Shown: positions 1 to 9,200 of the stretch, piece by piece
How positions within the stretch are numbered: position 1 is the stretch's first letter
How the letters are laid out: each line of letters opens with the position of its first letter
Assembly: GCF_028816475.1 (NCBI RefSeq)
Contig: NZ_CP118247.1
Location: 558,001 to 622,000 of the forward strand
Length of the DNA: 64,000 bases
From: Devosia rhodophyticola
GTDB taxonomy: Bacteria > Pseudomonadota > Alphaproteobacteria > Rhizobiales > Devosiaceae
Reading direction: 5' to 3'
Translations under genes and position numbers: made by a program
The notes under the pieces: generated by a model
The model's database searches: none
Seen by the model: only the letters and a program-made list of their open reading frames with translations
What the model was told of the DNA's origin: nothing

Positions 1-1
1 C

Positions 2-1258
2 GAACGCCTGCCCCTGTTCAGCGGCAACCGCCTGCCGGGCGTAACCGGGGCGCTGGAAACTTTCTGGCGCGCTTGGCACTTTGGTGTCTGGAGTGGATCG
101 TCAGCGATCCTGGCAAGCGTTACCAGCGCTCCCTATCGACTGGTGATGATGGCCAGCGACGCGGGCATCGCCATCAAACGACTGGCTGACAATCGTCTCA
201 ATCCCCAGTCGCGATTCATCGAATTTTCCAAAGCCTACGGCATGACCCAGGTTGGCGGCACCGCCCCGGTTCGGGTGGAACAAGGCAAAGGCAATGCTGA
301 CCGCCTGACCGTCAGTTTGGGATTGGCACTCGAGGGGTTGGAACGGCAGGCGGCACCGCTGTCCTGCGATCAATTGATCGTTTGCGGGGGATGGCAGCCC
401 GATTTATCCCTCTGGCACGGCGTGGGCGGCGCCAGCTGCTGGAACGAGGATCGGCATCGGCTCGAAGCCATGGCCGGCCCTGACAAGATCGTGCTGGCGG
501 GCGCTGCGGCCGGGTGGATCAGCAAGCACGCCTGCCTGCACAGTGGCACCGATGCTGCCAATCAATTGTTTGCGCGCAAGCGCAAGCCAGTGGTTGAGCG
601 CGTCATTGATCCAATTTATGAAACGCCCGACGGCCCGACGCCGATCATGACGCACGTCCCCGTTTCGGGTGCGCCGGCCTATCTTGATGGTGGCGCCAGC
701 CTCATCGGCGTTCAGGAGCCTGAACGCCGCCGCCTGCCGTTTGCCAAGCCGATCCCCTGGTCACTGGCGGATCAGCCGCAGGCGCTTGAAGTGGGCGACG
801 TCGCGGCGGGCGTGCAGCTTGGGGACATCCCACGCGAGCAGGCAGGCATCATTGCGCAGGCGCGCTCGGTTGCCATTGCCGAGTTGGATCATTTTGTCTC
901 AGATGCTGCGCCTGAAAATATCGACAGCGTGCCGCCGCCGCTGGTACCGGACTTTCTTACGGGTCGATTTGGCAGCGATCCGCAGCTTTGGAAACTCAAG
1001 CTCTCAGAGCCGCGCGCGCTGGATCCCGGCGCGCTCATATTTGCCAATTCGGATCAATCCAATCCCTTATTGGCAATCGGCGTCATCGTTGGCGCCGATC
1101 ATTGCGCGCCGATTGGCTTGATGCGGTCAATTTCTGCGCGTGAAGGCGTTGGCTTAACCGTTCGCGATACCGATCGCCCCGTGGCCGCCCGGTTGGCAGG
1201 GCAATATCATTTCAAAGGATCAGCCGCGCCGCTCAGCGCCGAGGCGAGCGCGTCTTAG
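2..1258 (+). CDS. Sarcosine oxidase alpha-subunit-like flavoprotein, 5' end cut by window
   Basis: The reading frame is already open at base 2, so the N-terminus lies outside the window; about 418 residues are visible. Early residues (GNRLPGV, then LIVCGGWQPDLSLW and a GAAAGWISKHACLHSG stretch) match the FAD/NAD-binding part of heterotetrameric sarcosine oxidase alpha (SoxA), which oxidises N-methyl glycine together with beta, gamma and delta subunits. The region after the flavin domain is short: only a weak match to the VDFQNDV segment and a GcvT-like C-terminus can be seen, so most of the folate-binding GcvT domain seems to be missing. It could be a divergent SoxA or a stand-alone opine or hydrogen-cyanide-synthase-like oxidase. 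The last 39 bases overlap the end of the convergent gene. The family call is fairly safe; the substrate is not. Confidence 0.6.
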   Translation, partial: ERLPLFSGNRLPGVTGALETFWRAWHFGVWSGSSAILASVTSAPYRLVMMASDAGIAIKRLADNRLNPQSRFIEFSKAYGMTQVGGTAPVRVEQGKGNADRLTVSLGLALEGLERQAAPLSCDQLIVCGGWQPDLSLWHGVGGASCWNEDRHRLEAMAGPDKIVLAGAAAGWISKHACLHSGTDAANQLFARKRKPVVERVIDPIYETPDGPTPIMTHVPVSGAPAYLDGGASLIGVQEPERRRLPFAKPIPWSLADQPQALEVGDVAAGVQLGDIPREQAGIIAQARSVAIAELDHFVSDAAPENIDSVPPPLVPDFLTGRFGSDPQLWKLKLSEPRALDPGALIFANSDQSNPLLAIGVIVGADHCAPIGLMRSISAREGVGLTVRDTDRPVAARLAGQYHFKGSAAPLSAEASAS

Positions 1259-2434
1259 CGTATCGGCGTAATCGCGGTTAAACCGCACCTCGGCCATTTT
1301 GATTCCGACTTCAAGCCGCCGGGCCGTGATGAGATCATCCGGGTTGAGGCGCAGGGCTTCAAGATTGCGATTGAGATGCAGTTCGAGCGTTTCGCCGGTC
1401 TGGTTCCAGGCCTGATCGAGCAAGGCATTGAGCGCCAACGAGTCGCGACAGTCACGAATGGCCGCCAGCAGATAGATGCCATTAAGCGCGACCAGCAAAT
1501 GGTCGTCGTCGAGACGATCCGCCCCCTCGCGCCCCTTGCGCAAGGTCTGGTTGATATCGGGCAAAATCTGTTTGAGGCGTGGCTCGAGGCGTTCCGAAAC
1601 CTGCTTGGTCATCCCCCCGACCATCATGCCCCAACGACTTTTGCGGCTCAATTCGACAAACCCGGCAACGGCGCGAATCAAACGATGAAACCGGTCCAGC
1701 CCGCGACACGCCAGATCGATATCGGCAAAGGTGCCTGTGGGTTGGAGCAAATAGAGTTGATTTTGCGCATGGGCCAGCAAGGCATCGATGAGCGGGGCAA
1801 AACCGGAGCGCTCAACAACCGCCTCCTTGCCGCTGCCCAAGACGCGCACGACGCTCTTGATCAGCCGCGAGGGATTGGCGACCTGGCCAACAGCTGCGTG
1901 AAGCAATAACGAGGCGACCGGCACATCCTGCAACGGCATGGATTGCAAGGCAGCGCCGAGCGCTGTCTCATCGGCCATATCGTTGGTCGCCCGCCCAAAA
2001 GCCTGCGCTTTGGCTAAAAGACCTCGGCAGCGCAAGGCGGTCATAACGACAGGTAGACGCTCGTAGCCGTTTTCGCCACCCAATTGCGCGATGAGGCGAC
2101 GTTCTGCCTCGATACCAGATTTTGCCCTGGCAACACTCTCTTTCATCCGCGCCAGAATTCTTGGCATGAGCAGCTCGAGCTCGCTCATCTCGTAACTATC
2201 GCTGGAGACGCGGTCGTGGTCGATAATGTCGCTGCACAAATCGCGCACAACCCAGGTCCAGATTGCCTCGGCCCGTTGGTGACTGATCGATCCGGAAAAT
2301 GCAAATTCGACCGGATCTTCAACAATGACGGCGTCGATCAGACCCAAAAAAGGGCGAACCGCAGCCTGGCGTTCGCGCCGATTATGTCGGTTTGTTGATG
2401 GTTGTTTGCGTGCAGCTGACGTCGATAAAGGCAT
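1220..2434 (-). CDS. Conserved hypothetical protein (404 aa)
   Basis: A long open frame of 404 codons with normal codon use; I do not recognise the family. The product is predicted soluble and mostly alpha-helical, with no signal peptide and no membrane segment. It is rich in Arg/Leu heptad-like stretches (for example LLMPRILARMKESVARAK) and ends in a charged tail. No Shine-Dalgarno is evident at the ATG at 2434, so a later start (for example at MSELELLMPR) is possible. Its 3' end overlaps the convergent oxidase gene by 39 bp. Confidence 0.55.
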   Translation of the reverse strand: MPLSTSAARKQPSTNRHNRRERQAAVRPFLGLIDAVIVEDPVEFAFSGSISHQRAEAIWTWVVRDLCSDIIDHDRVSSDSYEMSELELLMPRILARMKESVARAKSGIEAERRLIAQLGGENGYERLPVVMTALRCRGLLAKAQAFGRATNDMADETALGAALQSMPLQDVPVASLLLHAAVGQVANPSRLIKSVVRVLGSGKEAVVERSGFAPLIDALLAHAQNQLYLLQPTGTFADIDLACRGLDRFHRLIRAVAGFVELSRKSRWGMMVGGMTKQVSERLEPRLKQILPDINQTLRKGREGADRLDDDHLLVALNGIYLLAAIRDCRDSLALNALLDQAWNQTGETLELHLNRNLEALRLNPDDLITARRLEVGIKMAEVRFNRDYADTLRRARLGAERRG

Positions 2435-2527
2435 TGGGACTATTACTACTGGACCAGACTGGCCGACAGCCTAGCCCCGCAAGGTAAACAATCCGTCATT
2501 TTACCGTGTCAACCGAGCGCGAAACGC

Positions 2528-3007
2528 TTAGCCAACGTTGGCAACCACACCCCAATTTCCGGTCTGCTCGCGGCAGGCGGTGCCTTTGCGTACATAGTCC
2601 TTGCCGCCAATGGTAACAGTGTGGGTGAAATCGCGGCAATCGAGATTATTGACACGCACATACGGGCCGACATTGACGACGCCTGAAACGCCCTTGTCAC
2701 CCTTCCAGGGACGGGGGGCACCGGGGCGACCGAACTGCAGCGCGTAATATTGAGCACTACTGGCCTGCGCCGAATCGTTGGACGACATCTGTGAGAGGGC
2801 CGATGAATCAACAAAGCCCGAGGAGACGCTGGTTGTCTGCAGCGCGGCCTGCGTGGTCTGGGCTGGCGTCGGGCCCGAATATACTGGCGCTGCAACGGCC
2901 GTACTGGCCACCGGTGCCTGATAAACTGTGGACGTCCGACTCATGCCTGTGCATCCGGCAAGGGTTAGAGCCAACAATGGCAGTACGAAACGAGTGATAG
3001 TGTTCAT
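2528..3007 (-). CDS. Outer-membrane lipoprotein with 17 kDa surface-antigen-type domain
   Basis: The protein is about 159 residues starting at MNTITRF. It has a hydrophobic signal followed by the lipobox LTLAGC, so it should be lipidated by the Lgt/LspA pathway. A Ser/Thr/Ala-rich linker (residues about 20-75) precedes a C-terminal domain carrying GKDYVRKGTACREQTGNW, the pattern of RT0821/Lpp0805-type surface proteins (Rickettsia 17 kDa antigen family). It lies 60 bp downstream of the FeuQ-like kinase on the same strand. A pair of 8-bp direct repeats sits just upstream and could be a response-regulator site. Its function beyond envelope structure is unknown. Confidence 0.7.
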   Translation of the reverse strand: MNTITRFVLPLLALTLAGCTGMSRTSTVYQAPVASTAVAAPVYSGPTPAQTTQAALQTTSVSSGFVDSSALSQMSSNDSAQASSAQYYALQFGRPGAPRPWKGDKGVSGVVNVGPYVRVNNLDCRDFTHTVTIGGKDYVRKGTACREQTGNWGVVANVG

Positions 3008-3051
3008 GTTGCTCAAATCTCTTGCAGGTCGCTTAGTTCTATGAGGGGCAA

Positions 3052-3070
3052 TGAGTCTAAATTGAGTCTA
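3052..3070 (-). promoter_or_regulatory. Tandem 8-bp direct repeats, candidate OmpR-family regulator site
   Basis: TGAGTCTA occurs at 3052-3059 and again at 3063-3070, an 11-bp period, which is one helical turn as expected for a dimer of winged-helix OmpR-family regulators. The pair lies about 45-63 bp upstream of the lipoprotein start and overlaps the stop codon of the kinase gene. The link to the adjacent FeuP-like regulator is inference. I did not find the same repeat in front of the FeuN-like gene. Confidence 0.3.
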
Positions 3071-4441
3071 TGCTTGGCCCTTGGTCATGCCCCCAAGTCG
3101 AGCCGTTGGCAAGCGCAGTTCCACAAGAAGCCCACCCAAAGCCGACCGCCTCAACTCCAGGCTGCCCCCGTAGACATCTACCAGTTCCTTGACGATATCG
3201 AGTCCCAATCCGCTGCCCGGCGTTTTCTCATCCAGCCTGACACCACGGCGCAACACTTTTTTGGCGTCTTCCTCGGAAAGACCGGGACCGTTGTCGTCGA
3301 TGCGCAAAAGCAAGACAGCGCCGTTGTCGCCACGCTCGCTCAACAGCCGCACCCCCACCTGGCCCTTTGACCACTTGCAGGCATTTTCCAGCAGGTTTCC
3401 GGCCATTTCCTCCAGATCAGCCTCGTCGCCACGAAACCAGGGCAATGACGCATCGGGGCGCTGGAAAGCAATGGTGCAGTTGGGGTGAATTTTGCGCATG
3501 ACGCGCGTCAGGCGCAGCATGATCATGGTCGCATCGGACTTTTTGCCCACAATCGAGGTACGGGCTGCCAACCGCGCCCGCTCCAGATAAGTGGCCACCA
3601 TGGTGCTCATCTTGTCGCTTTCCGACAAGACGATTTCGGCCAGACCGGTCTTGTCGTTGGTCGCCTCGTTGCGGAGCACAGCAATCGGTGTTTTCAGCCC
3701 ATGTGCCAAATTGCCGACCTGATTTCTGGCGCGCTCGATAATCTGGGCATTGGAACGCAGCAATTCGTTGACCTCGTCGGCCAGGGGCGCAATTTCGGTC
3801 GGATAGGTGCCGCTAACTGTTTCGCTATCGCCCTCGCGCACGCTCTCGATTGCGGCGCGCAGGCGGCCGATTGGCCTAAGGGCAAATCGCGCAACGATGG
3901 CACTCATGATGGCCAGCATGGCGCCGACCGCCCCGAGCACAATGAAAGCCTGCCCGCGAAAATCACCGACCAGTTGCAATATTTCGGTCAGGCTGCCACT
4001 GACAGCGATCTCATAGGTATTGTCGCCAACAGTGACGGCGCGTTCCACCACCCGGATCTGCGTGCCAAAAACATCATCCATCACCGCGGTGCGAACGCCA
4101 GAAGGATTGGACGCCGCCGGAAGATCGGGCAGGCCGATGCCAACCAGCGACGTTGACAAATTATCGAGACCACCTTTGTCGTCGCGGATAGCCCAGTACC
4201 AGCCCGAACGGGGTCTGTCGAAGCGGGGATCATTGAGGGTGATGCTATTGGCCCGCGGATCGCCGGTTTCAAGCAACGCCCCGGTCAGGCTCTCGACGTG
4301 AAATTCCAGTGTTTCGGTGAGGCTTGTGTCGAGCGCGCGCGAATAGAGTTCGGTCAGCAAGAAGCCGGTCGCAACCAGGGCCACAACCAGCCATCCAGCC
4401 GACAACCAGAACAGGGACGCAGCGATGGAGCCTTTTTTCAT
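3068..4441 (-). CDS. feuQ: Sensor histidine kinase, FeuQ-like
   Basis: A 457-residue inner-membrane sensor kinase. It has a TM helix at about residues 10-30, a periplasmic loop of about 130 residues, a second TM at about 165-187, HAMP, HisKA with H247 in LAHGLKTP, and a HATPase_c domain (N-box LLENACKW, G1 DDNGPGLS, G2 GSGLGLDIV). The HGLKTP H-box preceded by RARNQVGNLA is typical of the PhoQ/FeuQ branch. It follows the response-regulator gene by 30 bp, so the two form an operon. In Sinorhizobium, FeuPQ controls cyclic glucan export and iron or envelope responses. Here the target is unknown. Confidence 0.85.
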   Translation of the reverse strand: MKKGSIAASLFWLSAGWLVVALVATGFLLTELYSRALDTSLTETLEFHVESLTGALLETGDPRANSITLNDPRFDRPRSGWYWAIRDDKGGLDNLSTSLVGIGLPDLPAASNPSGVRTAVMDDVFGTQIRVVERAVTVGDNTYEIAVSGSLTEILQLVGDFRGQAFIVLGAVGAMLAIMSAIVARFALRPIGRLRAAIESVREGDSETVSGTYPTEIAPLADEVNELLRSNAQIIERARNQVGNLAHGLKTPIAVLRNEATNDKTGLAEIVLSESDKMSTMVATYLERARLAARTSIVGKKSDATMIMLRLTRVMRKIHPNCTIAFQRPDASLPWFRGDEADLEEMAGNLLENACKWSKGQVGVRLLSERGDNGAVLLLRIDDNGPGLSEEDAKKVLRRGVRLDEKTPGSGLGLDIVKELVDVYGGSLELRRSALGGLLVELRLPTARLGGMTKGQA

Positions 4442-4471
4442 CTGCCGCCCTGCCCCCGCGCGCGGCCCAAC

Positions 4472-5131
4472 CTAGTCTTCCGCAATCTGATATCCGAGGC
4501 CACGCACGGTCTGGATACATTCATCGGGCAGTTTCTTGCGCAGACGCCCGACAAACACTTCAATGGTGTTGCTGTCGCGGTCAAAATCCTGATCGTAAAG
4601 GTGTTCGGTCAGTTCGGTGCGCGAAATGACCTTGCCCTTATGGTGCATCAGATAGCTGAGCAGGCGCAGCTCATGGCTGGTCAGTTTGATTGAATGGCCG
4701 TCCACCGTCACCTTGCCCGAGCGGGCGTCAAGGCGCACGGCGCCAGCGACGATCTCGTTGGAGGCGTGCCCGGCGGCCCGGCGCACCAGTGCCCGGATGC
4801 GGGCCAGTACCTCTTCCATGTGGAAAGGCTTGGCAACATAATCGTCGGCACCCGAATCAATGCCCTGTACCTTGTCGCTCCAGCGGTCTCGCGCTGTCAG
4901 CAGCAGGACGGGCATGGATTTGCCTGCCCGGCGCCATTCCTCGAGAACGCTGAGCCCATCCATCTGCGGCAAACCAATGTCCAGCACCACGGCGTCATAG
5001 GGTTCAGTATCGCCCAGAAAATGGCCTTCCTCACCGTCAAAGGCAACATCAACCGCATAACCGGCCTCGGTCAGCGCATCCTTGATCTGACGATTAAGAT
5101 TGGTGTCATCCTCGACTACCAGAATACGCAT
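4472..5131 (-). CDS. feuP: OmpR-family response regulator, FeuP-like
   Basis: The 219-residue product has an N-terminal receiver (acidic pair D8/D9, phospho-acceptor D51 in VVLDIGLPQMDG, conserved K101 in DDYVAKPF) and a C-terminal winged-helix Trans_reg_C domain (LTSHELRLLSYLMHHKGKV, then EVFVGRLRKKL). The order FeuN-like, regulator, kinase, on one strand with 26-30 bp gaps, matches the feuN-feuP-feuQ arrangement of rhizobia. It should be phosphorylated by the adjacent kinase and bind direct-repeat sites. Confidence 0.88.
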   Translation of the reverse strand: MRILVVEDDTNLNRQIKDALTEAGYAVDVAFDGEEGHFLGDTEPYDAVVLDIGLPQMDGLSVLEEWRRAGKSMPVLLLTARDRWSDKVQGIDSGADDYVAKPFHMEEVLARIRALVRRAAGHASNEIVAGAVRLDARSGKVTVDGHSIKLTSHELRLLSYLMHHKGKVISRTELTEHLYDQDFDRDSNTIEVFVGRLRKKLPDECIQTVRGLGYQIAED

Positions 5132-5157
5132 CGGCCATCCCCCAAAAGCAAACAGCT

Positions 5158-5454
5158 CTACTGTGCGCCAAGAACCAAATTCTGCGCCTGCCCGTCCGGG
5201 CTGAGCACACCGATAACATATACCATCCGTCCGCCCTGGTCACAGACCTGAACGCTAAGGATTTTCTGGTTGCCGTCAATGCCTGCCGATGCCAACACAG
5301 CATCCAGCGACATGATCTGTCCAGAGGCGACCTCGTCCTGAATGGCCCGCTTGTCCAGGCATGCATTCTGGGCACTGGCAATATGGCCGGTGGCCAGCAC
5401 CAGTCCCAATGCCAGGAGCAAGGAAGTCAGAAATTTAGCTATCGGTTTTTCCAT
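5158..5454 (-). CDS. feuN: Small periplasmic PepSY-like protein, FeuN candidate
   Basis: A 98-residue protein with a clear Sec signal (KFLTSLLLALGLVLATG, cleavage near ASAQ-N) and a compact secreted domain with two cysteines. The MSLDAVLASAG segment and following strands resemble PepSY modules, which sit next to two-component systems. In Sinorhizobium meliloti, FeuN is a small periplasmic protein encoded just upstream of FeuP/FeuQ that restrains the kinase. The position, size and export signal agree with that role. Orthology rests on context rather than on clear sequence identity. Confidence 0.65.
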   Translation of the reverse strand: MEKPIAKFLTSLLLALGLVLATGHIASAQNACLDKRAIQDEVASGQIMSLDAVLASAGIDGNQKILSVQVCDQGGRMVYVIGVLSPDGQAQNLVLGAQ

Positions 5455-5522
5455 GTCGCCAAACTATGTCAATCTTGCTGAATGGGACATGAATGTGGCG
5501 GCTCTGTCAAAATTCAATTTGA

Positions 5523-6281
5523 TCAGGCCCCGCCACTCGCCGTATTCTTGATGCCGTGGCGCAAGAAAATCATGGCCAATGCCTGCATGATCAGCTGGCC
5601 CGCCGAGTTGCCATCCATTGCCGGAACATCAATTCCCAAGATCTGGGCGACGCCCGCCAGCACCATGATTGCGGCCACAATATAGGTCTTATAGCCACTG
5701 AAAAAGGCCATGAGGGTACTCCATAGGTTGGTTGAAGGAAAATTGATCGGGGCGTGGGAAATATCGGCCAACGCTGCGGTCTGAACCGTGTTGATCCGGC
5801 GCGTCCAGCCCGCACCAAATGTGGCAAATGTTGAAAGATCTCGCAGAAAATCCAACCGGTTGGCACAAAGTTTATTGATGAGGTCGACGACATCGCGCCG
5901 GGCCCGCAGCGCTGCCAGCGTTTGCGGCCCGACAATGCCATCGACCTCAACATCGAGGAGCCTCTGCAGCATTTTGACGGCGCGGTCGGGGCCCGAATTG
6001 ACGGCAAAATCAAATAGCGCCAGGTCCACTCCCGCCGGAAGATCTTTGCCCCAGATGACATCCCAGTAGTTGGCGCGATAAATCCGCGCCGCCTCACCGC
6101 GATCCAGATTTTTTACCTCGGTCTTGCGCAGATCGGTCCAGGGACTGATATGGCGCCAAGCCGCCAGTGTCTTGCGGGTAATGCCCATATTGGTGGCGCC
6201 GCCCGGGTCTGCAGGATTGTCGGCATAGCCGCCCTCCAGTTGCAGAACCAGCGCAAGACAGGTCGCGAACCGATCAGCCAT
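5523..6281 (-). CDS. GTA-linked N-acetylmuramidase (GH108) with C-terminal membrane helices
   Basis: The 252-residue protein starts at an ATG preceded by GGAGAG; the start lies inside the end of the GTA host-specificity gene (8-bp overlap), so translation is coupled. Residues about 10-95 form a GH108 muramidase (catalytic Glu in LQLEGGYADNP, then GGATNMGIT), followed by a peptidoglycan-binding type-3 domain (about 95-165, LFDFAVNSG, VDGIVGPQT). Residues about 190-250 contain two hydrophobic segments (YIVAAIMVLAGVAQILGI and LIMQALAMIFL), as in proteins called holin-associated N-acetylmuramidase. It has no Sec signal. It is the likely lysis enzyme for particle release. In Rhodobacter capsulatus the lysis genes are at a separate locus. 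Confidence 0.82.
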   Translation of the reverse strand: MADRFATCLALVLQLEGGYADNPADPGGATNMGITRKTLAAWRHISPWTDLRKTEVKNLDRGEAARIYRANYWDVIWGKDLPAGVDLALFDFAVNSGPDRAVKMLQRLLDVEVDGIVGPQTLAALRARRDVVDLINKLCANRLDFLRDLSTFATFGAGWTRRINTVQTAALADISHAPINFPSTNLWSTLMAFFSGYKTYIVAAIMVLAGVAQILGIDVPAMDGNSAGQLIMQALAMIFLRHGIKNTASGGA

Positions 6282-9200
6282 CAAACTCTCCTAATCCAGC
6301 ATGGCCGGGGCCAAAAACCGGGTCGATCTGGGAAACCACAAAATCAAAATTGTCCGGCGCGCTGCCAAAATCGCTGATCTGGTCGGCCAGCGCGTATGTC
6401 CATTCAGCCGCGCCACATTCAACGGTTCGCTTGACAACCCCGCCCAGTGACACGCTCAACTGATAGGCTTCGGGGACCAGCACCAAAGGTGCATCTGCCG
6501 CCACCCAGCCATTGTCATCGGCCCGACTGCGCCGCACCCAACGGCAGACAATGTCGCCGGTCCCCGCGTCTCGACGCGCCTGCAAATGCACCGGCGACAG
6601 TGGCAGAACCGCCTCGCTTTGCCCTGTCACTGTCAGCTGCGTCCCAGTAATGTCGGCCGCACCGCCATAGACCCGCAACTCATGCTCGCCTTCGAGCCAG
6701 CTATTGTCCGAGGCCAAAATGGTGGTGCGACTATCAAGCAGCAGCACCCGGTTTCCAGCGCTCACGGTCCCTATGGCGGCATCTGATCCTTGCAGGCCGC
6801 GCAATAATTGTGTCAGCGCATAGGTTTGTGGCGCAATCAGTTCAGCACCGGCGAAGCCGATCACTTCCCACTGCCCCGCATCATTTTCCAGCGCCAATCG
6901 ATTGCCACCAGCCAACACTGTTGCTGGCGCGAGCGAAGCAGGATGGCCGGCGTAAAGCCTGAGCGTGAGGACATTGCCCCGATCCCAGACCTGGGTCGGT
7001 CCGCCCGCGAGTGGCGCAATCGTCACGCCAACCCCACCACGCCGGCTCAATTGCACCAGTTGCACGCCGCTGGCCGCATCGACCACGCTCACTGTTCCCG
7101 GCCAGGGATTGGCAAAGGCCGCGACGGCAAGCCGTTGCTTGGTCGGCGCATCGGGGGCCGGTGGCAGTTGGGCAATGGTCACCAGTGGCATGGCTCGGGC
7201 CATCGGTGCCCGGTTGGTCTGGCGCGGCAGTGCCGCCAAAACCTTGATTCCGCCCGGATTGGGCAGGCTGCGCGCGGTGATCGTTCGCACATCGCCATCA
7301 CGAATTTCCGTGATCTGCAATGGAGCGTCCCCGCCCATCGCCAACATATCGCCAATTTCGACGGCGGCCCGGGATGGTGGCAAAGCCAGATTGACAGTCT
7401 CGATTTCCTGACCAAGCCCCGCCAATTGCCGTTCAGCCACAACCCGGGCGCTGCCCACGTCCAGCACCAGCGCGCTCGACTGTCCAACCAGCACCCCGGC
7501 ATCATTGCGCACCGCACTCACTTCGGCGCTCAGATAATCATGGTCGCGATCAACATAGGAGAGCGCCAACCGATTGACCGCCTCGCCCGGATCGCCGCGA
7601 CGGCGCGCCAGGGTCGGTTTGTCGGTTGTCGCCAGCCGGTCGGGATCAATGGCAATGTTTGCCCGTTGTCCGGCAGGCTCGATCACCAGTCCGGTTGCCG
7701 ATGATCGCACCCCCAGACCACAGGCACTCAGCACCGGCTCCAAGGCATCGCGGCAATTGCCAGCGCCCGCCAGTTGATAGCCCTGCAGGAATGGCCCATT
7801 GACCGCGACCCGGTCGGGCAAGACGCCATAATCGCCAGCGATAGCGCGGATCAATTCATCGGCCGCCACGCCGCCCAACCGCCCGGTGAGCCAGTGGCCG
7901 GTGACATAATTTGCCCCATCGGCCCAGACATCGAGCAAACCGGGAAAGGCCGGGAACGGGCGCGCATCCCACGTCCAGAGATAAAGCCTGTCGATATCAA
8001 CCATGCCAGCGGGGTTATTGGCCGGGTCGCGCCAAAATTGCTGCTGCGCCCGCAAAAACTGCCGCTGCATCAGCGGGTCGGCATTGCCGTTGGAAAAATA
8101 GGGCAAACCGCTTTCCGCACTCTTGGGGTCGGCGAACTTGTTGGGCTGGTTGGCCCCTTTGTCCACCGCCCCGCATCCCAGCTCGGTAAACCAGACTGGC
8201 TTGCCACCCGGCACCCAGTCGGTCGACATCGCCTCTCGCACGCCACCGGGACGGTTATGGTGCGGTTGTCCCCACCAGTTGGCAATGTCCTTGAAACGCC
8301 AGATCCAGGGCTCACCCGCCCCATCGCTTATTGAGGTTCGAACGCCCGACAACCGATCCGCATCGCTGGCATAATACCAGTCATACCCTTCGCCCCCGGC
8401 AATGTTGCTCGTCAGATAATCAAGATCGTAGGCCGAATTGGCGTACACGGCATCCGCGTGATTTTCGCCATCGCGCCAATCGGCCAGCGGCATATAATTG
8501 TCGATACCAACCGCATCGATATTGGCAGACGCCCAAAGTGGGTCGAGGTGAAAGAATTTCTCCCCATCGGGTTGATAGCCACCATATTCGGACCAGTCAG
8601 CGGCATAGGTCAGTTTGGTGCCGGTGCCCACGATGGCGCGAACATCGCTGGCCAGCGCGGTCAGTGCGGCGACAAATGGAAAGCTGTTTCCGGCACCTCG
8701 CACGGTGGTCATGCCCACCATTTCCGAGCCGATCAGCAGGGCATCCACGCCGCCCGCTGCGACACTCAACTGGGCATAATGCACGATCATTTGCTGATAC
8801 CGCGCCGAAAACGCCGCAATCTGCGCACCCACCGCGCTCAATTTGTCCGGCGTGCCAGCCCGTCCGGGCGCCGGATCGCAGGTGATGCGGCCGCGCCATG
8901 GGTAGCTCGGCTGACCGCTCCCGCCCGAATAGGGATCGGTGAGGCTATTGTCGCTGGCAATGTCCATCAGCACGATCGGATAAAGCGTCACCTTGATGCC
9001 GCGCGCCTTTAGGTCAGCGATGGCGGCCAGAACAGCGCTGTCGGACGGTGTGCCGCCATAGGCCGCGCCGCCATCGTGGCGCGTAACCATTGGCACCTCG
9101 CTCCGTCCCAGCCCCGCGACACTCCAATTCACCGCGTCTATGACCCGGCTATTGTCCTCGACTCGTGGGCCAATGGTGCAATTGGCGCAGCGCAGATCGT

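Noticed and set aside
6808..7704. 298-codon plus-strand frame inside the g15-like gene
   Set aside because: Shadow of the g15-like frame; composition is Arg/His/Gln-rich with no recognisable domain.
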